64,000 nucleotides of DNA from Paraburkholderia phenazinium (lineage in GTDB: Bacteria > Pseudomonadota > Gammaproteobacteria > Burkholderiales > Burkholderiaceae): positions 1,178,001 to 1,242,000 of the forward strand of contig NZ_FSRM01000002.1 of assembly GCF_900141745.1 (NCBI RefSeq). The letters run 5' to 3'. Positions 52,131-61,184 of the stretch are shown piece by piece. A program made the translations under genes and the position numbers. Position 1 is the stretch's first letter; each line of letters starts with the position of its first letter. The notes under the pieces are model-generated. The model did not search any database. It was given only the letters and a program-made list of their open reading frames with translations, and was not told the DNA's origin.

Positions 52131-54629
52131 ATGAATCCCGGCGAGGCTCCAATTGCAGAGTTGAGGGTGACCCACGAGCGCGAGTTCGATGTGGTGCTTT
52201 CGCCTGTCTCGAACCCGGAGCTGGGGACGATCCGTATCGGCGATTGCCTGTTTGCGGTCGGCCGCGGTGAGTCTCCTTTTACCGGCTATCCTGACGAATT
52301 GATCTCTGCGTTGTCGCGCAGGCATGCCAGAGTCTTTGTCGAGCACGGTGTCGCTTATGTCGCCGATCTCGATAGCAAGAACGGCACGATGGTCAATGGC
52401 ACAAGCGTACGGCAGACCCCACACCACCTGCGCGACGGGGACGAAGTCTGCTTTGGCGGTACGTTGTGCTATCGCGTGGGCATTCAATTACGTGCGCAGG
52501 TCGAGGCCTACACGGCACAGCCCGTCACCCTCACGCTCGTTCCCGAGCGCGGCGACCTTGGGCTTCAGCCTATCGAAGTCCACACCTTCCCGTTTCTCGT
52601 CAGCAAGATCGACGAACTGTTCTCACGCTACAAGACGCGCTATCCGCATCAGGTCAATTACATATCGCGGCGTCACGCTCACATTTTTCTGAACGCTGGC
52701 GTTCCCTGCATCGAGGATCTCGGCAGTACGAACGGTACCTTCATCGCCGGAAAGCGGCTCGAGGCATCGGCAGTTTCCCTACATGACGGCGATGTCCTTG
52801 CATTCGGCGGGGACCACTTCGTCTACAAGGTGCAATTGCAAAAGGCGTCCGACCTCGAGGCTACCGTGACCGCGATATCCGTTCCCGACCCTACCCAGTG
52901 TGAGCTGCTCGATACCGACAAGACCACCTTCGTCGGCGCCGCACATTCATTTCTCGAGATCTTTTGCGTCGATCAGGTCGCGCAGCGAGAGGATGAGGTC
53001 AACGAGGCGGTCTCCCACGTTCCACACGCAGCGGATCACGATGCACGAGCCGCGGACAGCCCGCGCAAATGGCGCGTGTTCGCTGCCGAGTGGATGCGCG
53101 TGTTCTCGGGCGGCGATCGCACCGCAATCCGACGCGGCGCGGCGTGGGGAATAGCGGGCCTGGTGCTGCTGCTGGTCGTGGCGATTACGCTCTATATGAG
53201 AGGCGCGTCGCAACGCGAGGTGAAGGCGCTGCTGGCGGAAGGCAACTATTCCAACGCCGTCACGCTGGCGAACAAGGATCTCGAGCGTCATCCTGCCGAT
53301 GCGCCGATGGAAGCTCTCGCAAGCGAAGCGCTGATGAAGGCCTCTGTGCCCGAATGGCTTTCGGCATTGCGCAGAGGTAATTTCGATCAGGCGGCGGCGA
53401 CGCTCGCCGGTGCAAAGGACCAGGCCAGGCCCAACCCCGACGCGAGGCCGCTCGTCGATGAACTGGCATGGGTGGGGGATCTGGAACAGTTCGTCGTAGG
53501 CAGAGGAGGCTCGCAAGCGCCTATCCGGATGAATGCGGATGAGGACCGCATCACCCAGCTCCTTGAGCGCTGGAACGCCGACCCGCAGGCACATCAACAC
53601 GCGCTGGACCGGATTTCGTCATACGTGCCTGAGTTCGCTGAGCCGTACGCGCTGGCGATGAGTCACCTGCGCGCGCTGCAGCGCGACAACTCTGTGTATC
53701 TGCCGGCGATCGCGCGACTGAACGCAGCCATCGCCACTGAGTTGCCGCAAGGCAACTTCGACGGGCTGCGAGCGATGTTTAGCAACTACGCCGAGAAATA
53801 CCCGCGTCTTGCCGGTCTTGATGCATTGCGAGCGGATCTTCAGCGATACGCCGCCCTCGCCGACGAGGCGCGTGCGCGCAAGCTCGGTCCCCTGCTGGCG
53901 CTGATGAAATCCGCGCACTTTGCGACGCCGCCGTTCCAGCAACAGTACCGGTCGTTCGCCGCGACGCAGCTTCCTTCTGATGCGCTGATACGTCAGCACG
54001 ACCTCGTCGCCGCGGCGTGGCAGCGCGGCGATGGGCGGCAGGCGCTCGCCGGCTTGCAGTCGATGCCGCCTTCGCCATGGTCCGACGTACTCGCCCAGGA
54101 GCAGGCGCACAAGCAGGCCGTGTTCGATCAATTCGGTGCGCTGCAAAAAACGCGCGGCACGAAGGACTACGACCAGCAACTGCTGACCTTCTACGGCGCG
54201 CTGGACGCCACCGACGACGCCTGGTTCGTGCAGGCAATTGGCACCGACGTGTCCTCGATCCGCGACAAGGCGCTGGCCCGCGCGCAAGACGGGCTCACGC
54301 GCGCGCAGGCCCTGTGGCGTCAATATCGTGAGAACGGTGCGATCGGGGGCACTCAGCGGCTCGAGTCAGGCATCTCCGCACAGTTTCGTAACCAGGCCAG
54401 AACGCTATCCGAAGCACAGTCGGTGGCTCAACAAGGAATGCGCATCTATACGCAGTTGCGCGCCGATCATTCCGGCGACTGGGACAGCCTGCTCGCCGCG
54501 ATCAACGCCGAGGTGGAATTGCAGCGTCGTTCGCTGCAGGAGTTGCGCATGGTACTGGACCCGGATCTGTTGCGCGCAAAGCTCGCCCTGATCGGAGGCA
54601 CCGGCAGTGAAGCGGGAAATTCACCTTAA
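52131..54629 (+). CDS. Double FHA-domain membrane protein
   Basis: 832 residues; ATG at 52131 with a weak site. Two forkhead-associated domains: about 38-115 (R-I-G-D...G-R-G, S-R-R-H-A-R, D-L-D-S-K-N-G-T) and about 165-245 (S-R-R-H-A-H, D-L-G-S-T-N-G-T), both with the phosphothreonine-binding S-x-x-H and N-G. A membrane helix at about 337-358 (WGIAGLVLLLVVAITLYM) is followed by about 470 mostly helical residues with TPR-like character (EVKALLAEGNYSNAVTLANKDLERHP). The FHA part faces the cytosol, the helical part the periplasm. The end overlaps the HlyD gene by 23 bases. It probably links kinase signalling to the exporter. Confidence 0.9.
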   Translation: MNPGEAPIAELRVTHEREFDVVLSPVSNPELGTIRIGDCLFAVGRGESPFTGYPDELISALSRRHARVFVEHGVAYVADLDSKNGTMVNGTSVRQTPHHLRDGDEVCFGGTLCYRVGIQLRAQVEAYTAQPVTLTLVPERGDLGLQPIEVHTFPFLVSKIDELFSRYKTRYPHQVNYISRRHAHIFLNAGVPCIEDLGSTNGTFIAGKRLEASAVSLHDGDVLAFGGDHFVYKVQLQKASDLEATVTAISVPDPTQCELLDTDKTTFVGAAHSFLEIFCVDQVAQREDEVNEAVSHVPHAADHDARAADSPRKWRVFAAEWMRVFSGGDRTAIRRGAAWGIAGLVLLLVVAITLYMRGASQREVKALLAEGNYSNAVTLANKDLERHPADAPMEALASEALMKASVPEWLSALRRGNFDQAAATLAGAKDQARPNPDARPLVDELAWVGDLEQFVVGRGGSQAPIRMNADEDRITQLLERWNADPQAHQHALDRISSYVPEFAEPYALAMSHLRALQRDNSVYLPAIARLNAAIATELPQGNFDGLRAMFSNYAEKYPRLAGLDALRADLQRYAALADEARARKLGPLLALMKSAHFATPPFQQQYRSFAATQLPSDALIRQHDLVAAAWQRGDGRQALAGLQSMPPSPWSDVLAQEQAHKQAVFDQFGALQKTRGTKDYDQQLLTFYGALDATDDAWFVQAIGTDVSSIRDKALARAQDGLTRAQALWRQYRENGAIGGTQRLESGISAQFRNQARTLSEAQSVAQQGMRIYTQLRADHSGDWDSLLAAINAEVELQRRSLQELRMVLDPDLLRAKLALIGGTGSEAGNSP

Positions 54630-55980
54630 GCCGCTTGCCGAGGCGCTGGAAGATCACAGCGCCGAAGGCATCGCGATCCTGACCGCCGAGCCGGTGCGGT
54701 TGGCACGCGCGCTCGTGCTCCTCATGGTCGGGCTCGTGATCGCCGGTCTGCTCTGGTCGTTTTTCGGGCGCGCCGACGTGATCGTGAATGCGCAAGGCAC
54801 GCTTGCGCCCGAGTCGGAGGTACGCCGCTTCTACGCGCCCATCGACGGCGAACTCGCGGACCTCTATGTGGCTGAAGGCCAACCGGTCTCGAAGGGGGAC
54901 GTGCTGGCGCGCCTGAACGCCCGTGGTGCGATCGAGGCGGCGAGCAACGCTCTGCAGGCACAACTCAAACTCGAGGAGGCCGAGCGCGAGTGGCGCGAAT
55001 TTCCCGAGAAGAAGGCGCTGATGGAGCGCAAGGCTGCGGCATTGAAGGAACAGATGGAAGTGGAATCCAATCTGCACCAGAACCGCATGTCGGAGGGGAC
55101 GACCAAGCTCGCCGAAGGGCAGCGGGCGCTGCTCGAAGAGGCGCGCAGCAATCTCGACAACGCGCGGCACGCACGCGATGCGGCACGCGACGAACAGGAT
55201 AAATATGTGCGCCTGTTTGCGCAGCCGGGTGGCGGTGGTGTCGCGGAACTCCAGGTCGAAGCGAAGAAAAACGCCTATCAGGAGGCGGAAAACGCCTACC
55301 GTGTGGCGCAATCGAAACTCTCCGAACTGGACTTCCAGTTGAGCCACGAATATGCACAGGCCAATGCACAACTCGCCACGAGCGGCGAGCAAGCCACCGA
55401 CCTGCAGATTCAATACGATTCCGCGGTACGCGATATCGCCACGGCTGAGGACAAGGTGCGGCTGGAACTGCAGAGTGCCCGTCTCGTGGCGGACGCAGCC
55501 GCGCGGATTCGCTTCGAGAATATCGACAAGGACAACTTTCTTTTGATCGTCGCGCCGGTCTCTGGCGTCGTCACGGATGTGACCTCGACGCAACCCGGCG
55601 ACAAGGTACAGGCCAACACGCCGCTCGGGGCGATCGCGCCGCAGGACGCAAGACCGGTGTTGAAGGTTGAGATTGCCGAGCGCGATAGGGCCTTTCTGCA
55701 TGAAGGTCAGTCCGTCAAGCTGAAGTTCAATGCGTTTCCGTATCAGCGCTATGGGTTGATCAACGGCACCCTGGAGTACATCTCGCCGGCGACGAAACCT
55801 TCCGCACAGGATAAACAACCGGTCTACGAAGGGCGGGTTGCACTCGAACAGAACTACTACCAGGTAGCAGGCAGCCGATACGCGTTGCGTTATGGCATGA
55901 CTGCCAATGCCGAAATCGTCGTGCGCGAGCGGCGTCTGATCGATCTCGGCCTCGACCCGTTCAGGCAACTGGCCGGATGA
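54607..55980 (+). CDS. HlyD-family periplasmic adaptor of the C39 exporter
   Basis: 457 residues from the GTG at 54607 (GGAGGCACCGGCA upstream), inside the end of the FHA gene. One N-terminal membrane helix (ALVLLMVGLVIAGLLWSFFG), a biotinyl-lipoyl half (VRRFYAPIDGELADLYVAEGQPVSKGDVLARL), a long coiled-coil hairpin with KAALKEQMEVESNL and EARSNLDNARHARDAARDEQ, then the second lipoyl half and beta-barrel (VSGVVTDVTSTQPGDKVQANTPLGAI; LKVEIAERDRAFLHEGQSVKLKFNAFPY). It bridges the ABC protein and the outer-membrane channel. Confidence 0.92.
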   Translation: MKREIHLKPLAEALEDHSAEGIAILTAEPVRLARALVLLMVGLVIAGLLWSFFGRADVIVNAQGTLAPESEVRRFYAPIDGELADLYVAEGQPVSKGDVLARLNARGAIEAASNALQAQLKLEEAEREWREFPEKKALMERKAAALKEQMEVESNLHQNRMSEGTTKLAEGQRALLEEARSNLDNARHARDAARDEQDKYVRLFAQPGGGGVAELQVEAKKNAYQEAENAYRVAQSKLSELDFQLSHEYAQANAQLATSGEQATDLQIQYDSAVRDIATAEDKVRLELQSARLVADAAARIRFENIDKDNFLLIVAPVSGVVTDVTSTQPGDKVQANTPLGAIAPQDARPVLKVEIAERDRAFLHEGQSVKLKFNAFPYQRYGLINGTLEYISPATKPSAQDKQPVYEGRVALEQNYYQVAGSRYALRYGMTANAEIVVRERRLIDLGLDPFRQLAG

Positions 55981-56023
55981 CGCATGTGCGGCACGCAGGC
56001 CCTTTCTTCAAGGAGCGGATGAG

Positions 56024-56776
56024 ATGACCGCGATAGTGCGAATCGATGACGAAGTCGTGGACGTCGCCGAGTTCATACGTCTACTGAAACTGACCGGACA
56101 GTTCGAGAGCTTGATTGAAGGCGTCGTGCGAGAGAAGCTCACCGTCCACGCGGCGAGAAAGCAGGGCGTCCGGATATCCGAGGACGAAATACAGCAGCGT
56201 GCCGATCAGTTTCGCCGGGTACGCGGCCTGCATCGAGCGACCGACATGAATCACTACCTCGACGCGCTTGGGGTGAGTCTTGACGAGTTCGAGCGCTTCA
56301 TCACCGACGGCCTCTACCAGGAGAAGATGCTCGCCACGATCGGAGACCGGGTCGCAGTGCAAGAGTACTTCTCATTGAATTCGCCAAGGTTCGACGCGAT
56401 CGAAGTCAGCCATGTCGTGCTGGACAGCGAGGGCAAAGCGCGCGAAATGATCTCAGTGCTGCGCGACGATCCCGACAGCTTCGCCGAGATGGCGCGCGAA
56501 CACTCGATTGCCGAGACGCGAGAGCGCGGCGGCGTAATCGGCAAAGTGCTGCGCGGCTCGCTGAAGCCCGAGATCGAAGCGAAGATTTTCAATGCCGAAG
56601 CGGGTGACCTACTGGGGCCATTTGCGTCGCCTGACGGCTCCTGCTACGAGATTTTCGCGGTGACGGCGAAACATCCCGCAACGCTCGACGAGGATGTCGA
56701 GGCCGAAATCCAGCGCCTGCTGCGCGAAGAGTGGCTGATGGCGCGCGCCCAGGAACACGTGATCGAAGTGCGTTAG
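56024..56776 (+). CDS. Parvulin (PpiC/SurA-type) peptidyl-prolyl isomerase
   Basis: 250 residues; AAGGAGCGGATGAG precedes the ATG. N-terminal SurA-like helical region (FIRLLKLTGQFESLIEGVVREKL, QRADQFRRVRGL) and a PpiC rotamase domain at about 120-230: AIEVSHVVLDSEGKAREMI, FAEMAREHSIAETRERGGVIGKVLRGSLKPEIEAKIF, GPFASPDGSCYEIFAV. No signal peptide or membrane anchor is evident, so it acts in the cytosol, probably on the precursor peptides or transporter before export. Parvulin genes beside C39 transporters are known in cyanobacterial bacteriocin clusters. Confidence 0.88.
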   Translation: MTAIVRIDDEVVDVAEFIRLLKLTGQFESLIEGVVREKLTVHAARKQGVRISEDEIQQRADQFRRVRGLHRATDMNHYLDALGVSLDEFERFITDGLYQEKMLATIGDRVAVQEYFSLNSPRFDAIEVSHVVLDSEGKAREMISVLRDDPDSFAEMAREHSIAETRERGGVIGKVLRGSLKPEIEAKIFNAEAGDLLGPFASPDGSCYEIFAVTAKHPATLDEDVEAEIQRLLREEWLMARAQEHVIEVR

Positions 56777-56810
56777 GCCCTGCGCTGGCAAGGTCGAGGT
56801 TCGCAAGCAT

Positions 56811-59800
56811 ATGGATGCACCACAGACAGCTTCGCCCGCGGTCGACTTCCTCTCGACGGTCGAGATTCTCTCGCCATTTTCGCGGGACGAACTCGAACGG
56901 CTGGCCGCGCACGCCGAGTCCCGGCATTTCGCATTCGGCGAAACCGTATGCAATGCCGGCGAACCCGCGGACGGACTGTTTGTGATCAAGTCCGGCTCGG
57001 TGCGCATCTTTACCGAGGAACGGGGTAAAGAAATCAGCATGGGAGTACGCAAGACCGGCGAGATTTTTGCGGACATCGCGATGCTGCGCGACTATCTGCA
57101 CGAGTCGTCGGTGCGTGCATCGGCGAAGACTGAACTGCTGTTTATTCCGCGTATTGCCATCGAGCCTGTGATCGCCGCCAACCCGGACGCGTTGGCGTTC
57201 GTGACGAGCTATGTCGCAATCAGCTCAGCCGGCGGATTTGTCACGCAACTGTTCGACTTACGCAGCAAACTGAACAAGGCCGAACTCGAAGAATGTGTGC
57301 GTAGCGTCGGTGCGAAACGGATGGGCGCGGACAAGGAGATCCTCAAGCAGGGCGCGCGGGAAGACCGCCGGCTCTATGTGGTCCGTCAGGGTGAGGTGCG
57401 CCTTGTGCGGCACGAAGAGGGCCGCGATTACGTGCTGGCGACGCTTCGGCAAGGCGAGATCTTCGGTGAGAAGGCCTGTTTGCTGCGCCAGGAGCAGATG
57501 GTCTCGGTCATTGCCAACACCGAGACCCGGCTTCTCGTCATCCCCGAGAAAACGGTGCACTTCATTCTGGAGCGCAACCCGAAGCTGCGCGAAGCGCTCG
57601 AAGAACGGATCCGCTTTGCGGAACGGGAGCTGGAAAGACAAAAGCGCGTCGAGCAGCGACGCAAGCACCCCGTGGTGCTCGACCTTCATACGAAACCGGA
57701 GTCCGGCGAAAAGGTGATCCGGCGTTTTCCGCTGGTCGAGCAGGCCGAGGAGATGGATTGCGGCGCGGCCTGTCTTGCGATGATCTGCAGGCACTACGGC
57801 ATCTCGATGACGCTCGGCAAGCTGCGCGATCTGGCCAATGTGACGACCATGGGCGCGACACTGGACAGTCTGGCGCGGGCTGGCGAATCGCTAGGATTTA
57901 CCACACGGGGCGTTCAGTGCATCTATGAGTCGCTACGTAGCTTCGAGCTGCCTTTCATCGTGCATTGGGAGGGGTACCACTATATTGTTGTGTATGGAAC
58001 CTCGAAGGAATGGGTGTGGATAGCCGACCCGGCGCTCGGCTTCAGGAAGCTGAGTGTGGAGGACTTCGAGCGCGGCTGGAGCGGCACCTGCCTGCTGTTC
58101 ACGCCCGGACCCAACCTGGTGCAGATGGCGGCGTCACGTTCGCCGTGGATCCGCTTTGTTGGGTACCTGACTCCGTACCGGAAAATTCTCGCGCATCTCT
58201 TTCTGGCGACCTTCGTGATCCAGGTGCTCGGCGTAATTCCGCCTCTCATCATCCAGAACATTCTCGACGGCGTAGTCGTACACCAGAACGTCAGCCTGCT
58301 TGAACTGCTGATCGTAGGGCTGATCGTCTCCAGTGTGTTTTCACAACTCATGGCGACGGTGCGCGCCTATCTGGCGAATTTCATGGTGCGCAACATGGAC
58401 TTCGCGATGATGTCGCAGTTCTTCAAGCATACGATGTCGCTGCCGTTTTCCTTCTTCGCCAGCCGCAAGACCGGCGACATCTTCGCGCGCTTTCAGGAGA
58501 ACCAGACCATTCGCGCGTTCCTGACCGAATCGACGGTGACGACCGCGCTGAATCTGCTGATGGTGTTCATCTACTTTACGATCATGTTTGTCTACAACGT
58601 GAAGATGACGCTGGTTCTGATTGGCTTCGTCATTCCCATCGTTGCGCTGACCGCGCTCGCCACGCCGAAGATCAAACGTTACGCGCGCGAAGTATTCGCC
58701 GCATCGACGGATTCCAAAGCATTCCTGATGGAAGCGCTCGCCGGCGTCGAGACGATCAAGGGCATGGGTATGGAGCGTCCGGTTCGTCTCAGGTGGGAAA
58801 AGAAATACGCGAAGGCACTCGAAGTGCAGTACCGGTCGCAGGCGTTCAACATTCTGGTGGGCCTTGGCAGCCAGTTGCTGAACGCGGCAACGAGCATCGC
58901 GATCCTGTGGGTAGGTGCGAATCTCGTGCTCGCTCGTGAACTGACCATCGGTCAGTTGATCGCCTTCAATGCGTTCATGGGCAGTGTGCTAGGCCCATTG
59001 ATGGGCCTGGTCAGCCTGTGGAGCATGCTCAACGACGCGGGCGTCGCCATGGAACGGCTAGGCGATGTGCTCGATATCGAGCCCGAACAGAAGCCTGAAG
59101 ATCTGGCCGCGCGTGTGATCCTGCCTGATCTCCAGGGCGAAATCAGCCTGAGCGGTGTGTATTTCCGCTACGGTGGCAGCGAAAACGAATACGTGCTCGA
59201 GAACATCAGCTTCGATATCAAGCCGGGCGAGCTCGTGGCGATCGTCGGCCGCAGCGGCTCGGGCAAGACGACGCTCGCCAAGCTGCTGGTCGGTTTTTAC
59301 GGCCCCAACGAGGGCAAGATGACGGTCGACGGCTACGACCTCAACGTGATCGACAAGGCGTGTTATCGCGGGCAGATCGGCTATGTTATGCAGACCAATC
59401 TGCTGTTTTCCGGGACGATCGCAGACAACATCGCGAGCGGCGACGATGCGCCGGACCGGCGCCGCATCGAGGAGGTCGCAAAGATGGCGGACGCGCACGC
59501 ATTCATCAGCAAGATGCCGCTCGGCTACGAACAGGTAGTGGGCGAGCGCGGTGTCGGACTGTCGGGCGGCCAGATCCAGCGCTTGTGCATTGCGCGGGCG
59601 CTTTACCACGACCCGAAACTGCTGGTGTTCGACGAAGCCACCTCGGCGCTCGATACGCAGTCCGAAAGCAATATTCTCGGCAATATGCACGACATTCTGA
59701 AAGGGCGTACTGCGGTCATCATCGCGCACCGCCTGAGTACGATCATGCGCGCCGACAAGATTCTCGTGCTGTACGAAGGCGCTATCGCCGAGCAGGGGCG

Positions 59801-59870
59801 TCACGAGGAACTGGTTCAGCGCAAGGGGATGTACTACCAGCTCGTACAGAAACAGTTGAGTGCCGGATGA
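56811..59870 (+). CDS. C39-peptidase ABC exporter with two N-terminal cNMP-binding-like domains
   Basis: 1019 residues. Order: two cyclic-nucleotide-binding-fold domains (about 10-145 and 160-280; PADGLFVIKSGSVRIF and RRLYVVRQGEVRLVRHE) whose phosphate-binding cassettes lack the G-E...R-A residues and may not bind ligand; a C39 bacteriocin-processing peptidase with complete triad C317 (MDCGAAC), H390 (GYHYIVVYG) and D406 (ADPALG); six membrane helices (about 435-720); an ATPase with Walker A GRSGSGKT (813-820), signature LSGGQIQRL and Walker B LLVFDEATSAL. It should cut GG leaders and export the cores. Its end overlaps the sigma54 activator by 4 nt. Confidence 0.94.
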   Translation: MDAPQTASPAVDFLSTVEILSPFSRDELERLAAHAESRHFAFGETVCNAGEPADGLFVIKSGSVRIFTEERGKEISMGVRKTGEIFADIAMLRDYLHESSVRASAKTELLFIPRIAIEPVIAANPDALAFVTSYVAISSAGGFVTQLFDLRSKLNKAELEECVRSVGAKRMGADKEILKQGAREDRRLYVVRQGEVRLVRHEEGRDYVLATLRQGEIFGEKACLLRQEQMVSVIANTETRLLVIPEKTVHFILERNPKLREALEERIRFAERELERQKRVEQRRKHPVVLDLHTKPESGEKVIRRFPLVEQAEEMDCGAACLAMICRHYGISMTLGKLRDLANVTTMGATLDSLARAGESLGFTTRGVQCIYESLRSFELPFIVHWEGYHYIVVYGTSKEWVWIADPALGFRKLSVEDFERGWSGTCLLFTPGPNLVQMAASRSPWIRFVGYLTPYRKILAHLFLATFVIQVLGVIPPLIIQNILDGVVVHQNVSLLELLIVGLIVSSVFSQLMATVRAYLANFMVRNMDFAMMSQFFKHTMSLPFSFFASRKTGDIFARFQENQTIRAFLTESTVTTALNLLMVFIYFTIMFVYNVKMTLVLIGFVIPIVALTALATPKIKRYAREVFAASTDSKAFLMEALAGVETIKGMGMERPVRLRWEKKYAKALEVQYRSQAFNILVGLGSQLLNAATSIAILWVGANLVLARELTIGQLIAFNAFMGSVLGPLMGLVSLWSMLNDAGVAMERLGDVLDIEPEQKPEDLAARVILPDLQGEISLSGVYFRYGGSENEYVLENISFDIKPGELVAIVGRSGSGKTTLAKLLVGFYGPNEGKMTVDGYDLNVIDKACYRGQIGYVMQTNLLFSGTIADNIASGDDAPDRRRIEEVAKMADAHAFISKMPLGYEQVVGERGVGLSGGQIQRLCIARALYHDPKLLVFDEATSALDTQSESNILGNMHDILKGRTAVIIAHRLSTIMRADKILVLYEGAIAEQGRHEELVQRKGMYYQLVQKQLSAG

Positions 59871-61159
59871 AGATACTTGACCAGACCGAGGACCCGAGTC
59901 CCGCCATCTCTTACGCCGGCTTGATCGAGAAGATCGAAATCCTGCGTTCGATGTTGCGCTGGGCATCCAGGCTCGAGCGCGCCGACATCGAAAAAGTGCT
60001 CCGGCAGGCGAGCGTACTGCGTGACGAGGTGATGCAACTGTCGCACAAGGAGCGCTTCGTGCAGGCGGTGGCGGAGCCCGTGCGCGTTGAACTGTCGCGC
60101 GGCGCACGACGCGAGGCGTTGCTGGCACGCAGCTTCATTTTCGAGGGGACATTCGGCGACAATCCACAACTGCTCGAAGCGCTCGAAATCGCGGAGAAGG
60201 CGGCACCCACTGAGTTACCCGTGTTGATCGACGGCGAGAGCGGTACCGGCAAGGAACTGATGGCGAAGGTGATTCACGCAAACGGCAGCCGTGCGGACAA
60301 GCCGTTTATCTCGGTCAATTGCGGTGCGATTCCCGAGAACCTGCTGGAGTCCGAACTGTTTGGTCATCGGAAAGGGGCGTTTACAGGTGCGTCGAGCGAC
60401 CGGAAGGGCAAGTTCGAAAGCGCGCACACCGGGACGATTTTTCTCGACGAGATTGGCGAGTTGCCGCTGGCGGGCCAGGTCAAACTGTTGCGCGTGCTGG
60501 AAGCGCATGAAATCCAACGCGTGGGTTCGGACGAGACGATCGCGGTCGACACGCGCATTGTCGCGGCGACCAACCGCAACCTGCGGCGCCTGAGCGAAGA
60601 AGGCAAATTTCGCGAGGACCTGTTTTACCGGCTCAGCGTGATACACATCACCTTGCCGCCCCTGCGCGAACGGCGCGACGAGATCCCGCTGCTGCTTGCG
60701 TACTTCAGCGACGAAGCGGCCGGCATCCTGAAGCGCCGTCCAGTTCGAATGACACCACGGTTGCGCGATTTCCTGCTGACCTATCCCTATCCCGGCAATA
60801 TTCGCGAACTGCGCAACGTCATCTACCGGATCTCGTGCCTCGCAGGCGATACGGCGGATGTCGAGCATCTGCCAGTGGATGTACGACCCAGTTCAGCGTC
60901 GCCGTCCGCATCCGCCGTAAGCGTGGTGCCGAATCTGATGTCGCTCGGTGATGCCAAACGTGCAGCCAGCGACGAGGCGGAGAAAGTGTTCCTCGAACGC
61001 GGTCTCCAGGAAGTGGGCGGCACCGTTGCCGAACTGGCGCGGCGCGTCGACATGAACCGCTCTCATCTGCAAATGCTGCTCAAGAAGCACGGACTGCATT
61101 CAAAAGACTTCCGTCATCGCAACGGCCAGACGCATGACAAGGAGCCGGGCAGCAGTTGA
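59867..61159 (+). CDS. Sigma54-dependent transcriptional activator without receiver domain
   Basis: 430 residues; its ATG overlaps the ABC stop (ATGA), which excludes longer frames. About 90 helical residues (IEKIEILRSMLRWASRLERADIEKVL) replace the usual receiver or GAF sensor. The AAA+ domain has Walker A GESGTGKE (123-130), the sigma54-contact loop G-A-F-T-G-A (170-175), Walker B TIFLDEIGELP and the R-E-D-L-F-Y-R-L region; the C-terminus has a Fis-type helix-turn-helix (GTVAELARRVDMNRSHLQMLLKKHGL). It should act on the sigma54 promoters found ahead of the peptide genes, including the one driving its own operon. Confidence 0.93.
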   Translation: MKILDQTEDPSPAISYAGLIEKIEILRSMLRWASRLERADIEKVLRQASVLRDEVMQLSHKERFVQAVAEPVRVELSRGARREALLARSFIFEGTFGDNPQLLEALEIAEKAAPTELPVLIDGESGTGKELMAKVIHANGSRADKPFISVNCGAIPENLLESELFGHRKGAFTGASSDRKGKFESAHTGTIFLDEIGELPLAGQVKLLRVLEAHEIQRVGSDETIAVDTRIVAATNRNLRRLSEEGKFREDLFYRLSVIHITLPPLRERRDEIPLLLAYFSDEAAGILKRRPVRMTPRLRDFLLTYPYPGNIRELRNVIYRISCLAGDTADVEHLPVDVRPSSASPSASAVSVVPNLMSLGDAKRAASDEAEKVFLERGLQEVGGTVAELARRVDMNRSHLQMLLKKHGLHSKDFRHRNGQTHDKEPGSS

Positions 61160-61184
61160 GCAGCAACGGCCTCAAGGTTGCACG

